From: Tenrec ecaudatus
Lineage: Eukaryota > Chordata > Mammalia > Afrosoricida > Tenrecidae
NCBI RefSeq assembly: GCF_050624435.1
Contig: NC_134535.1
Span: forward strand, 76,256,494 to 76,320,493
Direction: 5' to 3'
DNA length: 64,000 nt
The translations under genes were made by a program, and so were the position numbers. Under the pieces are notes generated by a model, which worked only from the letters and a program-made list of their open reading frames with translations, ran no database searches and was not told the origin of the DNA. This document shows, one piece after another, positions 1 to 10,088 of this stretch. The first letter of the stretch is position 1, and the number at the start of each line of letters is the position of its first letter.

Positions 1-860
1 GTAGGAACAAATAGCAGAATGGGCACAAGCTCAAGTTTACAGGCCATCCAGTCTTCTGGCTGGGTACCAGAAGGCCTGGTAAAGAGCTGGACCAGTAGCA
101 GTGAACCACACACCATCTACTCAAGGTAAGTATAGTGTAGGTCACTGGGCCGGAGGGCACCTCATGATAGCTGGGATCAAATGGTTGGGGGAGGTGGGGG
201 ATGCTGTCTGCTAAGTGGTTGCCAGGCAGACCTGGGGGGAGGTCCTGAGAGAGAGGCGGCTCTGTCAGAGGGATGAGGCTTACTGATGGGAGGACAGCAC
301 AGGAGAGGGGAGAGGGAATGGTCAAGTTTTAGCAAGCATAGGTGCATGTGTGTTGAGGGGAGGGAGTGCTGACCTCCAGATGGGAGGAGAGACTGAGGAT
401 GCTCTTGGGATCATTAGATGGGGAGGGTCTTTAGTGGTGTGCAGTGGGAGGGCAGAATTAACCTGGGATGTCTGGGGATATCCCGGAACCCAGGCTGAGT
501 GCCGTAGAACACTGGGGCACCGAATCCTGGATCTTTGGGGTGCACATTATGTTCCAGAGGCTGCATGGGGGACACACCATATTGGAACTGGGTGAACTGA
601 ACTCTATCCCAGACACACCTGTAACCTGAGGACTTAAGCTGGAAAACCGAATGTGTCTGAGGAAGCAGAAGACAACTGTACCGAGAGCGATGTGCTGTTC
701 ATTGGCGAACAAATGAGGTCTTGCTACATCAATGCCCTGTATGCTGTATTAAGATACATGGAAAATGAAACATACCATATCAACAAAGTAAAATGGCAAG
801 ATTATTGCAATAGACACATAAGAATCATTGCAAAAATCAAACATACCTTCTTAATCAACT
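1..860. other. Unassigned G-rich stretch
   Basis: No gene or repeat family is recognised here. Positions 140-640 are clearly richer in G on the + strand (many ggga/gggg runs) than the AT-rich surroundings. The short frames present show no protein family signature. Possible explanations are a degenerate LTR, the 5' region of an old LINE, or unique sequence. Recognisable L1 ORF2 sequence begins shortly after 860. Confidence 0.3.
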
Positions 861-1745
861 CACTTACCTAATTAGGAATAGAAAGGAAGTCCCTCAACAT
901 GAAAAGGGGCATTTAGGTACAGCTCACAGCTGATAACATACTGAATTTCAAACAAATAGATTCTTTCCCAATAAGAACAGCAACAAGGCAAATAAGTCTG
1001 CTCTCATTACTTAATACTATTTCCAGGTAGCATGACTTATATTTCAACAGGGCAAAATGATTAGAGCTAATAGACAAGTAACAAGGTTGCAGGATGCAAG
1101 GTTGTATGATCAATATACAAATGTGCTTGTAGTCTTATGATTACACAATGAACAATCTGAAAATGAAATTATGAAAATAACTTGATTGATAATATCACTA
1201 TAAATAAGAAATGATGTAGGAATAATTATAATTTCATTTTTAAAAGAAATGTAAAATTTAAATTCTGAACCTATAAAATAGTACTGAAAGAAATTAAGTC
1301 CTACATAAATGGGAAATTATCCATATTTATTAATATAGAGACAGCATTGTTAAGGCTGAAATATTCAGTGGGCTACTGAAAAACTCATGGCTGTGGAGAT
1401 AATTCCAACTCATAACAATTCCATGTGTAACAGTTTAGAACTGCTCCATAATTTTTCTGGGCTATAGTCACAGAAGCAGAATATCAGAGTTTGTTGTTGT
1501 TTTGCATAATCTAGAGTGGGCTCAAACTGCTAATACTTAGGTTTCCAACCAAGTGTAGAACATTCAAACCAGCCAGACACCTTAGCAAATGGTTAACGTT
1601 AACCAATAGACTTGAATTGACAGTTCAGAAATAAACCCAAACATCTATTAGAACCAACTGATATTTGACAAAGATGTCAAGATCATTTAGTGGGGAAAGA
1701 GTTGTCATTTGAACAAATGATGCTGGTACAACTGACTAACCATTT
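861..1745 (+). mobile_element. Old L1 fragment (ORF2 reverse-transcriptase region)
   Basis: The + strand resembles the part of mammalian L1 ORF2 running from just before the RT catalytic block into the following domain. Recognisable stretches include 'tttcccaataagaacagcaac', the 'gttgcaggatgcaagg' region and, after an interruption, 'tgatatttgacaaagatg' near 1660. It is heavily diverged with no open frame, so it is an ancient copy. A SINE (about 1374-1600) splits it. Confidence 0.7.
1374..1600 (-). mobile_element. AfroSINE-type SINE, inserted in old L1
   Basis: The reverse complement follows the afrotherian tRNA-derived SINE layout. The 3'-tail side is at 1377-1410, followed by the gcagttctac-like block and the box B side near 1540-1590 ('ccaaccaagtg'). 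Diverged; boundaries are approximate. L1 sequence continues on both sides. Confidence 0.55.
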
Positions 1746-1749
1746 GTGA

Positions 1750-2810
1750 AAGAGAAGGCAGCTCTTCCTCAGTCATATTTTGAGTGCCTGCTGACTTGAG
1801 GGGGGCTCTTCTTCTGGCACTATCCCAGATGATATTCTACAGTTATTCATGAAGTTTTCAATAACTGGGCATGTCCTACTGCTATTTGAAAGATTTTCCG
1901 TGGCTAATACCTCAGAATTTGACAACCAACTCCTTCACAGCCTGTTCTTAATCTGCTCTGCTGGAACTTGTTCACTTTGGATGACACTGCTGGTACTCAA
2001 AAATTACCAATAGGGAAGCAAACATGGAAGAAACTCACGAGCCTGTATGATCATGAAGTAGTGACTGGATCAGGAATGAGGTATCAAAAGATCTAAAACA
2101 AATAACTATACTGATGTGAACAAGGGGTTTGGATATCCCCTCATAGAAGGGTTGTAAGGAGGGGATGATTCAACCAAGGTGCAGTATAGTACCAATGAAT
2201 CACACAGCATTCCTCTAGTTCCTGAGTGCTTCCACCCTGCCCCCAACTACCATGACCCCGTTCTACCTTACAAATCTGGCTAGACCACAGAACACACATT
2301 GGTACAGATAAGAGCTCTCGACACATGGCGTTCAGGACAGATAAGCCCCTTAGGAACAGTAGTTGGAGAAGCGATATCATGAGGGTAGTGGGATGGTCCG
2401 GGAGGGAAAAGGGGGAGAAAAGGGGAACCCATCACAATGTTGGATATATAGGCCTCCCACCCCCGAGGGGACGAATAACAGAAATGTGGGTGGAGACAAA
2501 GGATAGTGCAAGATATGAAATACTAATAATATATCATTGATAAAGGATTCATGAGGGTGGGAGGGTGGGGAAGGGAGGGGAGAAAAGGGACCTTATACCA
2601 AGGGCTCAAGTAGAAAATATTTTGGAAATGATGATGGCAACATATGTACAAATATGCTTGATACAATTGATGTATGGAAAATTATAAGAGCTGTAAGAAC
2701 CCCCAGTAAAGTGATTAAAAATATGAAAACACTGGTGACATAGCTTCCCTCATCACAGCAACACACAGGCGCCACACTACAACAGACTGACAGACAAGTG
2801 GGGGGAATTT
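1750..2810 (-). mobile_element. RTE-type LINE 5' fragment, split by an L1
   Basis: Positions 1750-2000 ('cagctcttcctcagtcat', 'gtggctaatacctcagaa') match the stretch at 34310-34560 that forms the upstream end of the large RTE copy in this window. The match resumes at about 2718-2810 ('actggtgacatagc', 'gacagacaagtgg'), which parallels 34558-34630. The sequence between is an inserted L1 3' end. No coding frame survives. Confidence 0.6.
2000..2717 (+). mobile_element. 5'-truncated L1 3' UTR
   Basis: The + strand carries the afrotherian L1 3' end: 'cccctcatagaagggttg', 'ccaactaccatgacccc', a G-rich tract at 2380-2430, 'gagggtgggagggtgggg', and the terminal 'tgtaagaacccccagtaaag' with an A-rich tail. 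It parallels the copies at 4600 and 24926. Inserted into an RTE LINE. Confidence 0.75.
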
Positions 2811-2814
2811 TCTA

Positions 2815-3380
2815 GTATGTGTATAGGTTTTCCCTCATCACAGGCTGGTTTACACTTCAGGAGCGTTCTTGAAGTCCTCTTGAATTTTTCATTCCTGACA
2901 TAGTATTCTATGATTGTCTGATTCAAAAGGGCTAAATTAGTCCATTTCAGCTCACTGTTGCCTAGGATATCAATTTTTACACATTGCATCACACTTCTGG
3001 TGAGTGGACAATTTCCTATATTCATTCTTCATATATTCCATGTTATGAATATTAATAAATGTTTGCAACTGTTTCTTCTCATTTTGAGTTGTGCCCTCTC
3101 AGTGACTGAAGTATTGAGAAGTTTACTCCATACATTTTCTTCGGTTGATTCTATTTTATCTAATCATGTCCCTCTATTATTTATGAATTTTCATTGACTA
3201 ATCCTCAGAAAGAGACAACCTATTTCTTCTTCATAGTCTGTTCTTAGTCTGGAAGCTTTGCAGAACCTGCTCTCTGTTGGGTGACCCTGCCAGTATGTGA
3301 AATATCAGTGATGAAGTTTCTAACCTCAACAAAGAAGCCACCACAGTACAAAAAAGACTGATAGAAAAGCAGTGTTTATA
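2815..3380 (-). mobile_element. RTE-type LINE fragment
   Basis: The sequence resembles the 33980-34600 part of the RTE copy further on ('gattgtctgattcaaaa', 'ctcagtgactgaagtatt', 'gaccctgccagtatgtgaaatatcagtgatgaag' in part). It would be the upstream (endonuclease/5') part of the element, reading on the minus strand. Strongly decayed. Confidence 0.5.
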
Positions 3381-4265
3381 TGTGCAGAAAATGAAGACAA
3401 TAGTCACAATTGCTTTGTTCATCATAGCCCTAAACAGGAAATACCTTAAAATCAATAAATAAGAAAAAGCCTAAGTAAGTAGTCATATACTCACACAATG
3501 CTAATAATTAAACCACTATGACAACATTGGTAGATACCACTCAACAATGCTAAATGGAAGGCCCCCAAATACTGCATGCTTCCATATACACGAATTCAAA
3601 AACATTCAAAATCAGTTAATACAATCATTTTGGTCAAGATTATTGTCACTTTTGAACACCAAGTTCTGTATTTTTTGGGAGAATCTTGCAAAAGTTTTCC
3701 GTCAGTTTATATGATTTTTTATTGCATATATATTCACAGTTTAAAGCTTTATTTAGTTCTCTAAGTACTTTCCTATTAAATATGATATGAATTAATAAGA
3801 CTTTATTTAGAAAAACTAAATTACCTTTCTTCAAATGAAACATGAGGATAAAAGATAGTAGTAGATTTTGCCAAATGTTTAAAAGTGGAAACACCAAAAT
3901 CTTTGATGTATTCTTCAATATAATAAAAATTTAAATATTGTATACACTTGTCCCAGAAATACATTAGAATTTATTTCAATATGACACTAACATTTCTCAA
4001 GTACAATCTTATACCTGGTCACATATGAACAATAGAAAAGAGAATGTCCAGAAGTGGCAGCAAGGATAGTAAAATAATGATCATTCTCAATTAACAATAC
4101 AGAAATAGGCTTTAGCAAAATGTCACAGATGTGCTGGAATTAGGCAATTCCCCAACCCCCAATTCTTATGATCCAAACTTTCTATTGATTTGTATTACCT
4201 GAAAGGGTTAAGTAGAAGTGGGAAGGATGAAAACACAGGCAACTTTGTATTAGAAGTCTAGAATT
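3381..4265. other. AT-rich intergenic DNA, no gene seen
   Basis: Very AT-rich. Short frames at 3576-3918 lack any family signature. No clear repeat was recognised. Confidence 0.5.
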
Positions 4266-4269
4266 TAAA

Positions 4270-4445
4270 TGCTAGTCATTCCTCTGCCAATAAGTTGATT
4301 CCAAGTCATCTTGGAATCTTAGGCTATAAATCTTTAGAGAGGCAGCCTGCCTCCTTGTTCTCCTATGGAAGGACTGGTGGCTTCATCCTGCCAGTTTGGG
4401 GATTAACAGCCCAAAACAAGGGTGGTTGTGTGACACAAGGCTTCC
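4270..4445 (-). mobile_element. AfroSINE-type SINE
   Basis: The reverse complement of the SINE consensus is visible: 'gttgattccaagtcat' at about 4293, then 'ggctataaatctttagag', 'gactggtggcttcatc' and 'attaacagcccaa'. It is unusually well preserved in the middle. Confidence 0.65.
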
Positions 4446-4599
4446 GTAAATACTGACGGGTCTCACTAGTAATGGAACACATTTTGTGTGTGGGAAGAAG
4501 CAGAATTTTGTATTCAAATGCATCTTTTTTCAAACCTAACAACCCCACTGTTTGACCTCTGATTGGTTACTTCACTTTTTCTCAGTTTTCTCCTATATA

Positions 4600-4856
4600 A
4601 AATTATAATGAGTCAGGGTGCAGTGTATTAGCATACAACTTTCCTCTAGTTCCTAAACGTGTCTTCCCACACTACTATCATGATCCCAATTCTACCTTAC
4701 AAATCCAGCTAGACCAGAGGATGTACACTGGTACTGATAGAAACTGGAAACATGGAATCCAGGACAGATAATCCCTTCAGGACCAGTGCTGAGAGTGGCG
4801 ATACTGGGAGAGTGGAGGGAGAGTGGTGTGGAAAGGAGGAACTGATTGCAAGGATC

Positions 4857-4909
<53 letters not shown>

Positions 4910-5195
4910 CTCTGTGGGAGATGGACAACTGAAAAGTAGGTGAAGGGAGATGTCAGACAGTGTAAGATATGGCAAAATAATAATAATTTATAAATTATCA
5001 AGGGTTCATGGGTGAGGGGCATGGGGAGGGAGGGGAAAAATGAGGAGCTGATACCAAGGGCTCAAGTAGAAAGCAAATGTTTTGAGAATGATGAGGGCAA
5101 CAAATGTACAAATGTGCTTCACACAATGGATGGATGGATGATGATAAGAGTTGTATGAGCCCCCCAAAAATGATTAAATAAAAATAAAATAGAAT
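4600..5195 (+). mobile_element. 5'-truncated L1 3' end with internal (TA)n
   Basis: Contains the L1 3' UTR landmarks 'gagtcagggtgcagtgta', 'tagaccagaggatgtacac', 'aggacagataatcccttcagg' and 'ttcatgggtgaggggcat', then the terminal 'gataagagttgtatgagc' followed by A-rich sequence. A TA expansion lies at 4864-4905, in the place where related copies read 'ggatctacatnta'. Confidence 0.8.
4864..4905. repeat. (TA)n microsatellite
   Basis: About 21 uninterrupted TA units. They encode spurious Tyr-Ile repeats in overlapping frames. Confidence 0.95.
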
Positions 5196-5340
5196 TAGAA
5201 TGATTCTTTTAAACTTTGAATGAGATTTATGGGAAAGATACTACCATTAGGCATTCAGTGCCAAGCACTGCATCTAATCGCAGGGAAAACACAAAGATTT
5301 AAATAAAATGGAAATCGCATGCTATCAGGCCATACTCACT

Positions 5341-5500
5341 GTCTCTGAGGACACTGCTCCCACTGCTCCATGCGTCTTTGCATTGCTGATCCCACTGCCT
5401 CCTCATTAGTGACTTTTGAATCTGGGTCACCAAGGACTATGTTGTTGTTCATTCACATGTTCCCTGTGCACCCCTGGCAAACTTTTCATATAAATGTTGC
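5341..5500 (+). promoter_or_regulatory. Candidate OR promoter, unit 1
   Basis: Two Olf1/EBF-like motifs (gtctctgaggac at 5341-5352 and gtcaccaaggac at 5426-5437), a homeodomain-type 'tcattag' (5403-5409) and a TATA-like 'catataaatg' (5487-5496) occur in the same order and spacing as at 38770-38924 and 58871-59022. Olf1/EBF sites and homeodomain sites near the start of transcription are established for OR genes. That this is the OR1 start is inference. The first Olf1/EBF-like site has one more mismatch here than in units 2 and 3. A possible donor 'cagggtaagg' follows at 5570-5579 and is not shared by the other units. Confidence 0.45.
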
Positions 5501-5811
5501 TATTACAGAATTTACAGATAAACCTGTGTCTCTGCCCAGGATGATCATATGTCCTCTTCTGCCAAACCCAGGGTAAGGAGTATATTCTCTAAGTATACCC
5601 AAAGGTGTGTTTCATGTAGTTACAGTTGCTATCGCAGAGCGGAATCAATAGTTGTTTCCGATGTTTTGTTTTTTGAAATAAATCTGATATTAGAATTTCC
5701 CTGCCATGGTTGCTTTATCCATTGAAAGGCAACCCACAAACATTAGCTAAAGAGCCTATTACCACCTAAAAGGCAAAATGTGACTGACGGGTGAAAATAT
5801 CACCTCCGTTG

Positions 5812-6005
5812 TTAGTGCTATCTAGTTGCTTTTGACCCATAACAACAGCATGTGATAGAGGAGAACTTCCTAATTAAATATCCTAGGCAGTTACCTTTAC
5901 ACATGCCAGTCAATCAGACCTTTCTCACCTGGAATTCCTAGGTAGTTCTGGCTACCAATCTGTCAATTAGCAGCTAAGTTCTTGATCACCACCAGGACCC
6001 CTTTA
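5812..6005 (-). mobile_element. AfroSINE-type SINE
   Basis: Starts with the reverse complement of the LINE-shared tail ('ttgttagtgctatctagttg', 'gacccataacaaca') and ends at 'ttagcagctaagtt...accaccaggacc', the tRNA-derived head. Absent from the corresponding parts of units 2 and 3, so it inserted after the units separated or was lost there. Confidence 0.65.
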
Positions 6006-6246
6006 ATAATAGCCTCTAATATCTTAAAATGAAATAAATTACAGAGATTATGGCCTTATCGTGTACCTTTATTTAAATGTGTTCAACCACATTCAGGTTG
6101 GAGAGGATACTAGAAAAAAAGTGTGCTATTAGAGTCACAGGTAACACATGCACATATTTATTCCAAAAATATGATTAAGCATGTCCTATGGTCAGTGGAT
6201 GGTTATAGACAAATTCACTCAGTAACAGACTTGTCTTAGTCTCATT

Positions 6247-6395
6247 ACTCAAAATCAAATTCACTGCGATCTAGTCAATGCTGACTCATTGCCACTCTCT
6301 AGGACAGGGTAGAACTGCCCCTGTGAATCTCTGAGACTAAATCTGTTTACAGGTGCAGAAAGCTCCATCTTACTCACTAGCAGGCCCTTAAAAAA
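6247..6395 (-). mobile_element. AfroSINE-type SINE
   Basis: Visible blocks: 'aaattcactgcgatctagtc', 'agggtagaactgcccctgtg', 'ctgagactaaatctgttta', 'actagcaggcc'. Unit 1 only. Confidence 0.65.
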
Positions 6396-6489
6396 AAGAA
6401 CATTTTTTGTGATATGGGGGTGAAAATGACTTTGAGATCACAACTAATATAAAATTTTAAACCAAACTCAAGTCAACATCTTTCACAAT

Positions 6490-6960
6490 TGTTAAAATTT
6501 TATAAGAAGTTTTGGTAATGCTGCCCGCATGGAACTAGTGCTTTCAGATGGACTGAATATTTTAAGGAAATCAGAAAGAGCTCAGAGCTCCACCAAGAGA
6601 GGGAGGATTATAAATATCAGAAAATGAAGAAAGTCCAGAAACTTGTGAAAGAGAACCATAGAATCACCATTGATGTGAAAGCTACTGATGTTGGGATAGA
6701 TCATGACTGAGCATTTTTAATTTTAAGCAAACATCTTAGTCCTAGCAAAGCTCAATGGGTGTCAACATTTTAAACGAAGACAAGCTAGTTAAGAGAGCTA
6801 ATCTCCTCATCATTTTTTAAACAAAATGGAAGCTAACAGAGATGTTTTGTGGAATAAATCATAACTGGAGATAATTCTTGGATTTGCCAATACAATTGGG
6901 ACAGCAAGCAGCAATCACTTTCAAGGGGGTCTGCTGGACCAGTTGCATTCCAGGGAGAGT
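6490..6960 (+). mobile_element. Mariner-like DNA transposon remnant (N-terminal half)
   Basis: The + strand encodes pieces of a Tc1/mariner transposase: a helix-turn-helix region reading KVQKLVKENHRITIDV...ATDVGI (6635-6705), then ITGDNSW (6859-6879), the block around the first catalytic Asp (usually TGDETW). The middle is frameshifted and the C-terminal catalytic residues are not seen. The terminal inverted repeats were not located. It lies inside unit 1 and is absent at the matching place in units 2 and 3. Confidence 0.55.
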
Positions 6961-7500
6961 GTCTGCTCAGATTATAAAAGCCCCTGTCTCTCACTTGACA
7001 GCGAAGGATAAAGAAGAACTGCTCCTTAGAGTTTCTCAGGAAAAAATCATTTTTTTGGAGCAACGGTTCGTTTTGAACCACTGATCATCTTTTTTTTTTG
7101 GTCCTAAAATAGACTACGCTCTGCCATCAAAGAACTGAAAGTTTTTGGGGAGGGAAATTTATTCATGGCTATATCTTAAAACTCTAAAATTTTGATCTAG
7201 AAACAATAGCCAATCATTAACTATTTATTCGAATGATTGAATGCCAATGTTTTAAATAGTCAACAGGAAGAAGGTAAGTAAAGCAACTTAATACAGTTTT
7301 AATTCTCAACTATGATCATACATGTATATTGAGTAGCATCCACAAGGTAATATTGTTCTACGGGAACATGAGTTATGACTAAATTTGCTCAATTTATAAG
7401 TCCCATAAATAAACACAAGGATGTATATGAGCCAATATACTAATTTATTTTTAACTAAGAGTAACAAGTTTGAATGCATTTACTATATTGTCTTTTACAG

Positions 7501-7684
7501 GACAGATACAAATAGTAGCTTCTCCCAGTGTGAATCCCCCTAAGGGCAACTTTGGACCTGGAGGAAATTTCCTGAGCCATGTTCTAGTCCAGGTAACAGG
7601 ATTTCCGAGAAAACATAATACAGGAGAGTGGAGTGGGGTGGGAACGTTGTGAGAGGAGCTGACATGATCATCTCCAAGGAAAAG
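7501..7684 (+). other. Candidate noncoding exon 2 of OR gene 1
   Basis: Preceded by a pyrimidine-rich acceptor (tattgtcttttacag, ending 7500) and followed by a donor (aaag/gtgggt at 7681-7690). The same acceptor and donor bracket homologous segments at 40891-41086 and 61336-61524. It has stop codons in all frames and would be 5' untranslated. In unit 1 the next exon (22239) lies 14.6 kb away because of LINE insertions. This is an inference from conserved splice signals only. Confidence 0.4.
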
Positions 7685-8136
7685 GTGGGTTTTACAAAAT
7701 TTGTTAACAGAAATGTCTTCATTTGGTTAATTTGCTATTGTCCTCAGAGACTGCAAATATTGGAGTGAGGGGACTGTCTAAATTACTGGGGAGAAGTGAT
7801 TTGAAAAGAGGAGGAGCAGCAGCTAATGAAAGGGGAGCCCTCTGAAAGAAATAATGAAAGCTAAATGGTGCTGAGAAGAGCATCCAGGTATATGTCACAG
7901 GTAGAGAGTAAAGACCACAAACCTTCCTTCTGGGTCTGGCCACATCACCAAACGCCATGACGGGGTCAATCAGGTTCCAGGAACTATTTCTTACAACTCG
8001 TTAGAAAGTCGTCTATCTAAACAACATTTTTACTGGGTAAGAAGGCTTTCATTTATTTAAGTACAGTAAAGACAAACCAAATACGCAATTTTGTATTTTA
8101 AACTTTCTGCTCCTAATAGATAATTTTATTCTGTTT

Positions 8137-9060
8137 ATTTATGTATTTAATTTAAAGAATTTTATTAACATATAATTCACAACCCATACCATTCAGTGTT
8201 TTAAATGTCTTTGAAAGAGATGTGCAGTCATCACCACAATCAATTTTAGAACATTTTCTTCATTCATCATTATTAGCCTTCCATTACCCCCAACCTCTCC
8301 CACCTATAACCCCAAGAAACTAATAATCCAGTATTGTCTCTATATGTTTCCCTACCTGGATTTTGTATAAATAAAATAAGCCAAAACAAAAAACCCAACA
8401 ACAATAACAAAACAAAACACCAAAAAACCTCAATTGAAAAGAAAACTGAAAATAAAAATGAGAACAAATTAAAAATGGGTCAAAGGGGAGAACAAATACT
8501 ACGGTATTAAATGTAAGCCTAACTACATGTGCAGCCATCCACTTTTCCATTTACTCTGTCTGACAGCAAGGCTATTGACACCCCTGGTCAATGATCAGAG
8601 GGGACTCTAGAGGCTTCATCGACATGGAGACTCTGCAAACGGATTTTAGGTTTTCACCGTCATCTGTAGCCTTCTGCAAACCATGTTGCTCAGAATTTAA
8701 GCTCGAATAGACTTCTCTTCTCCAGCCTGGCATTTTATCATTTATAATCCTTGGATCACACAGGCTGGTACACTTCTCTTGGTGAACTTAGCTGATACCT
8801 CACTTAGATGGCTGTCTGTTTTAAGATGAGTCTTTGAGACCCCAATCACTAATTGCACATAGCTGGGCACCATCTGATTACTTCACCATGCTTTGTGATA
8901 GCAGCCATATCTTTAGTTATTTCTTCATGAGGGCAATCATCGAGGAGGGCCATGTGATAAGAACTCATTTTTCTCAATTCAGGCTGACAATTTAGTGTAA
9001 CCTCAGAATCCATTCATATATCTACAGTTTAAATATGTCCCTGGTCCACTTTAGAGATTT
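8137..9060 (-). mobile_element. Older L1 3' end
   Basis: Begins 'tttattaacatataattcac' and continues 'tgtgcagtcatcaccacaatc', the reverse complement of a typical old mammalian L1 3' terminus. From 8690 it resembles the afrotherian L1 3' UTR ('cacaggctggtacacttctc', 'gatggctgtctgttt', 'gctgggcaccatctgatta'). It may belong to the same ancient copy as 18360-19960, separated by the younger L1 between them. Confidence 0.6.
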
Positions 9061-10068
9061 AATTATTTTATTGGGGAATGTTACAAGCAATCTCCAGGGT
9101 AAATAGGGTAATTTATTTAATCGTGCCCTAACTCTATACCACTGGCATGGAATTTAAAATATTGCTGAGAAAAAGGAAGTATACATATAGTCTTTAGAGA
9201 TAAAAATACATGGATTGTTGACTTATACAGATTAAAAACATAAGTGATTAGACTAGACAGGACTTAAAGAAAAACGAGGGTTGGAGATAGGACAAACCTT
9301 TCAATGATGCTCATTCACTAAGGTGGGGCTGTGCCTAGTGGGCAAATGCGTATCATAAAAAATGAAAGAGGGTATGAAAATAGCAAGTGCATGGTAGTCT
9401 TAAGTTACCAATGATTACTGGGAACCCTCAAAGCAAGATATTTGAACCAAAATCCAATGACTTCCAGATCCATAAACTTGAGTCAGTAGGCATATGCTTC
9501 TTCTCACACTTTAGCATTTTAAACTTAAGTCCAAGGGCGTTGTGCAGTGCCTTTAATCAGATACAGGTGCGTTTAAAATAAAGTCCATTTACTTAATGGA
9601 GTTTCCAAATTGGATCCTTCTGGTGTGGCCTATGAAAGATATTGTGCACTTAGAAAGGACAAAGTCTAAAATCCTAGTTGTCTATAACACATAGCCTGGG
9701 TCACCAAGGGCCGGATAGAAGATAGATCAAAAGTGCCCAATTAGGAACATAATACACAATATAGTCTCCCATTGGGGACTTATATGAGAAATGTTAAGCT
9801 CTTTTTCTCCCCAAATGTCAGTTTGCCCCACCTGGTTTACACAGCAACAGACATCAAACCACCTTCTCTGGGACAAACATGGCGCCTACCCTTCTCTGGA
9901 CTTGAATTTCCATTAAGGTTCAGAGAGCACCCTCATAAAAATGTCTATTGATTTTAGATGACCATGGAAAAACGTTATACAGCAGAAACTCATTTGTCTT
10001 CTCCCTCTCCCTCCAACACAAGAAACTGACTGTGTATTATAACAAGAAATACTTCCCTATTCTGCACT
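9061..10068. other. Unassigned intronic/LINE-flanking DNA
   Basis: No gene, no clear repeat family. Could be more of the old minus-strand L1 3' UTR. No coding signature. Confidence 0.4.
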
Positions 10069-10088
10069 ATCTTGATGAAGTGATTTTT
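10069..10088. repeat. Target-site duplication of the 8-kb L1 (3' side)
   Basis: The 20-base sequence starting atcttgatgaag recurs at 18130-18149 with one mismatch (aag/aaa). The two copies bracket the minus-strand L1. Confidence 0.8.

Noticed and set aside
4692-5022. Frames with long Tyr-Ile repeats on both strands
   Set aside because: Translations of the (TA)n microsatellite within an L1 3' UTR.
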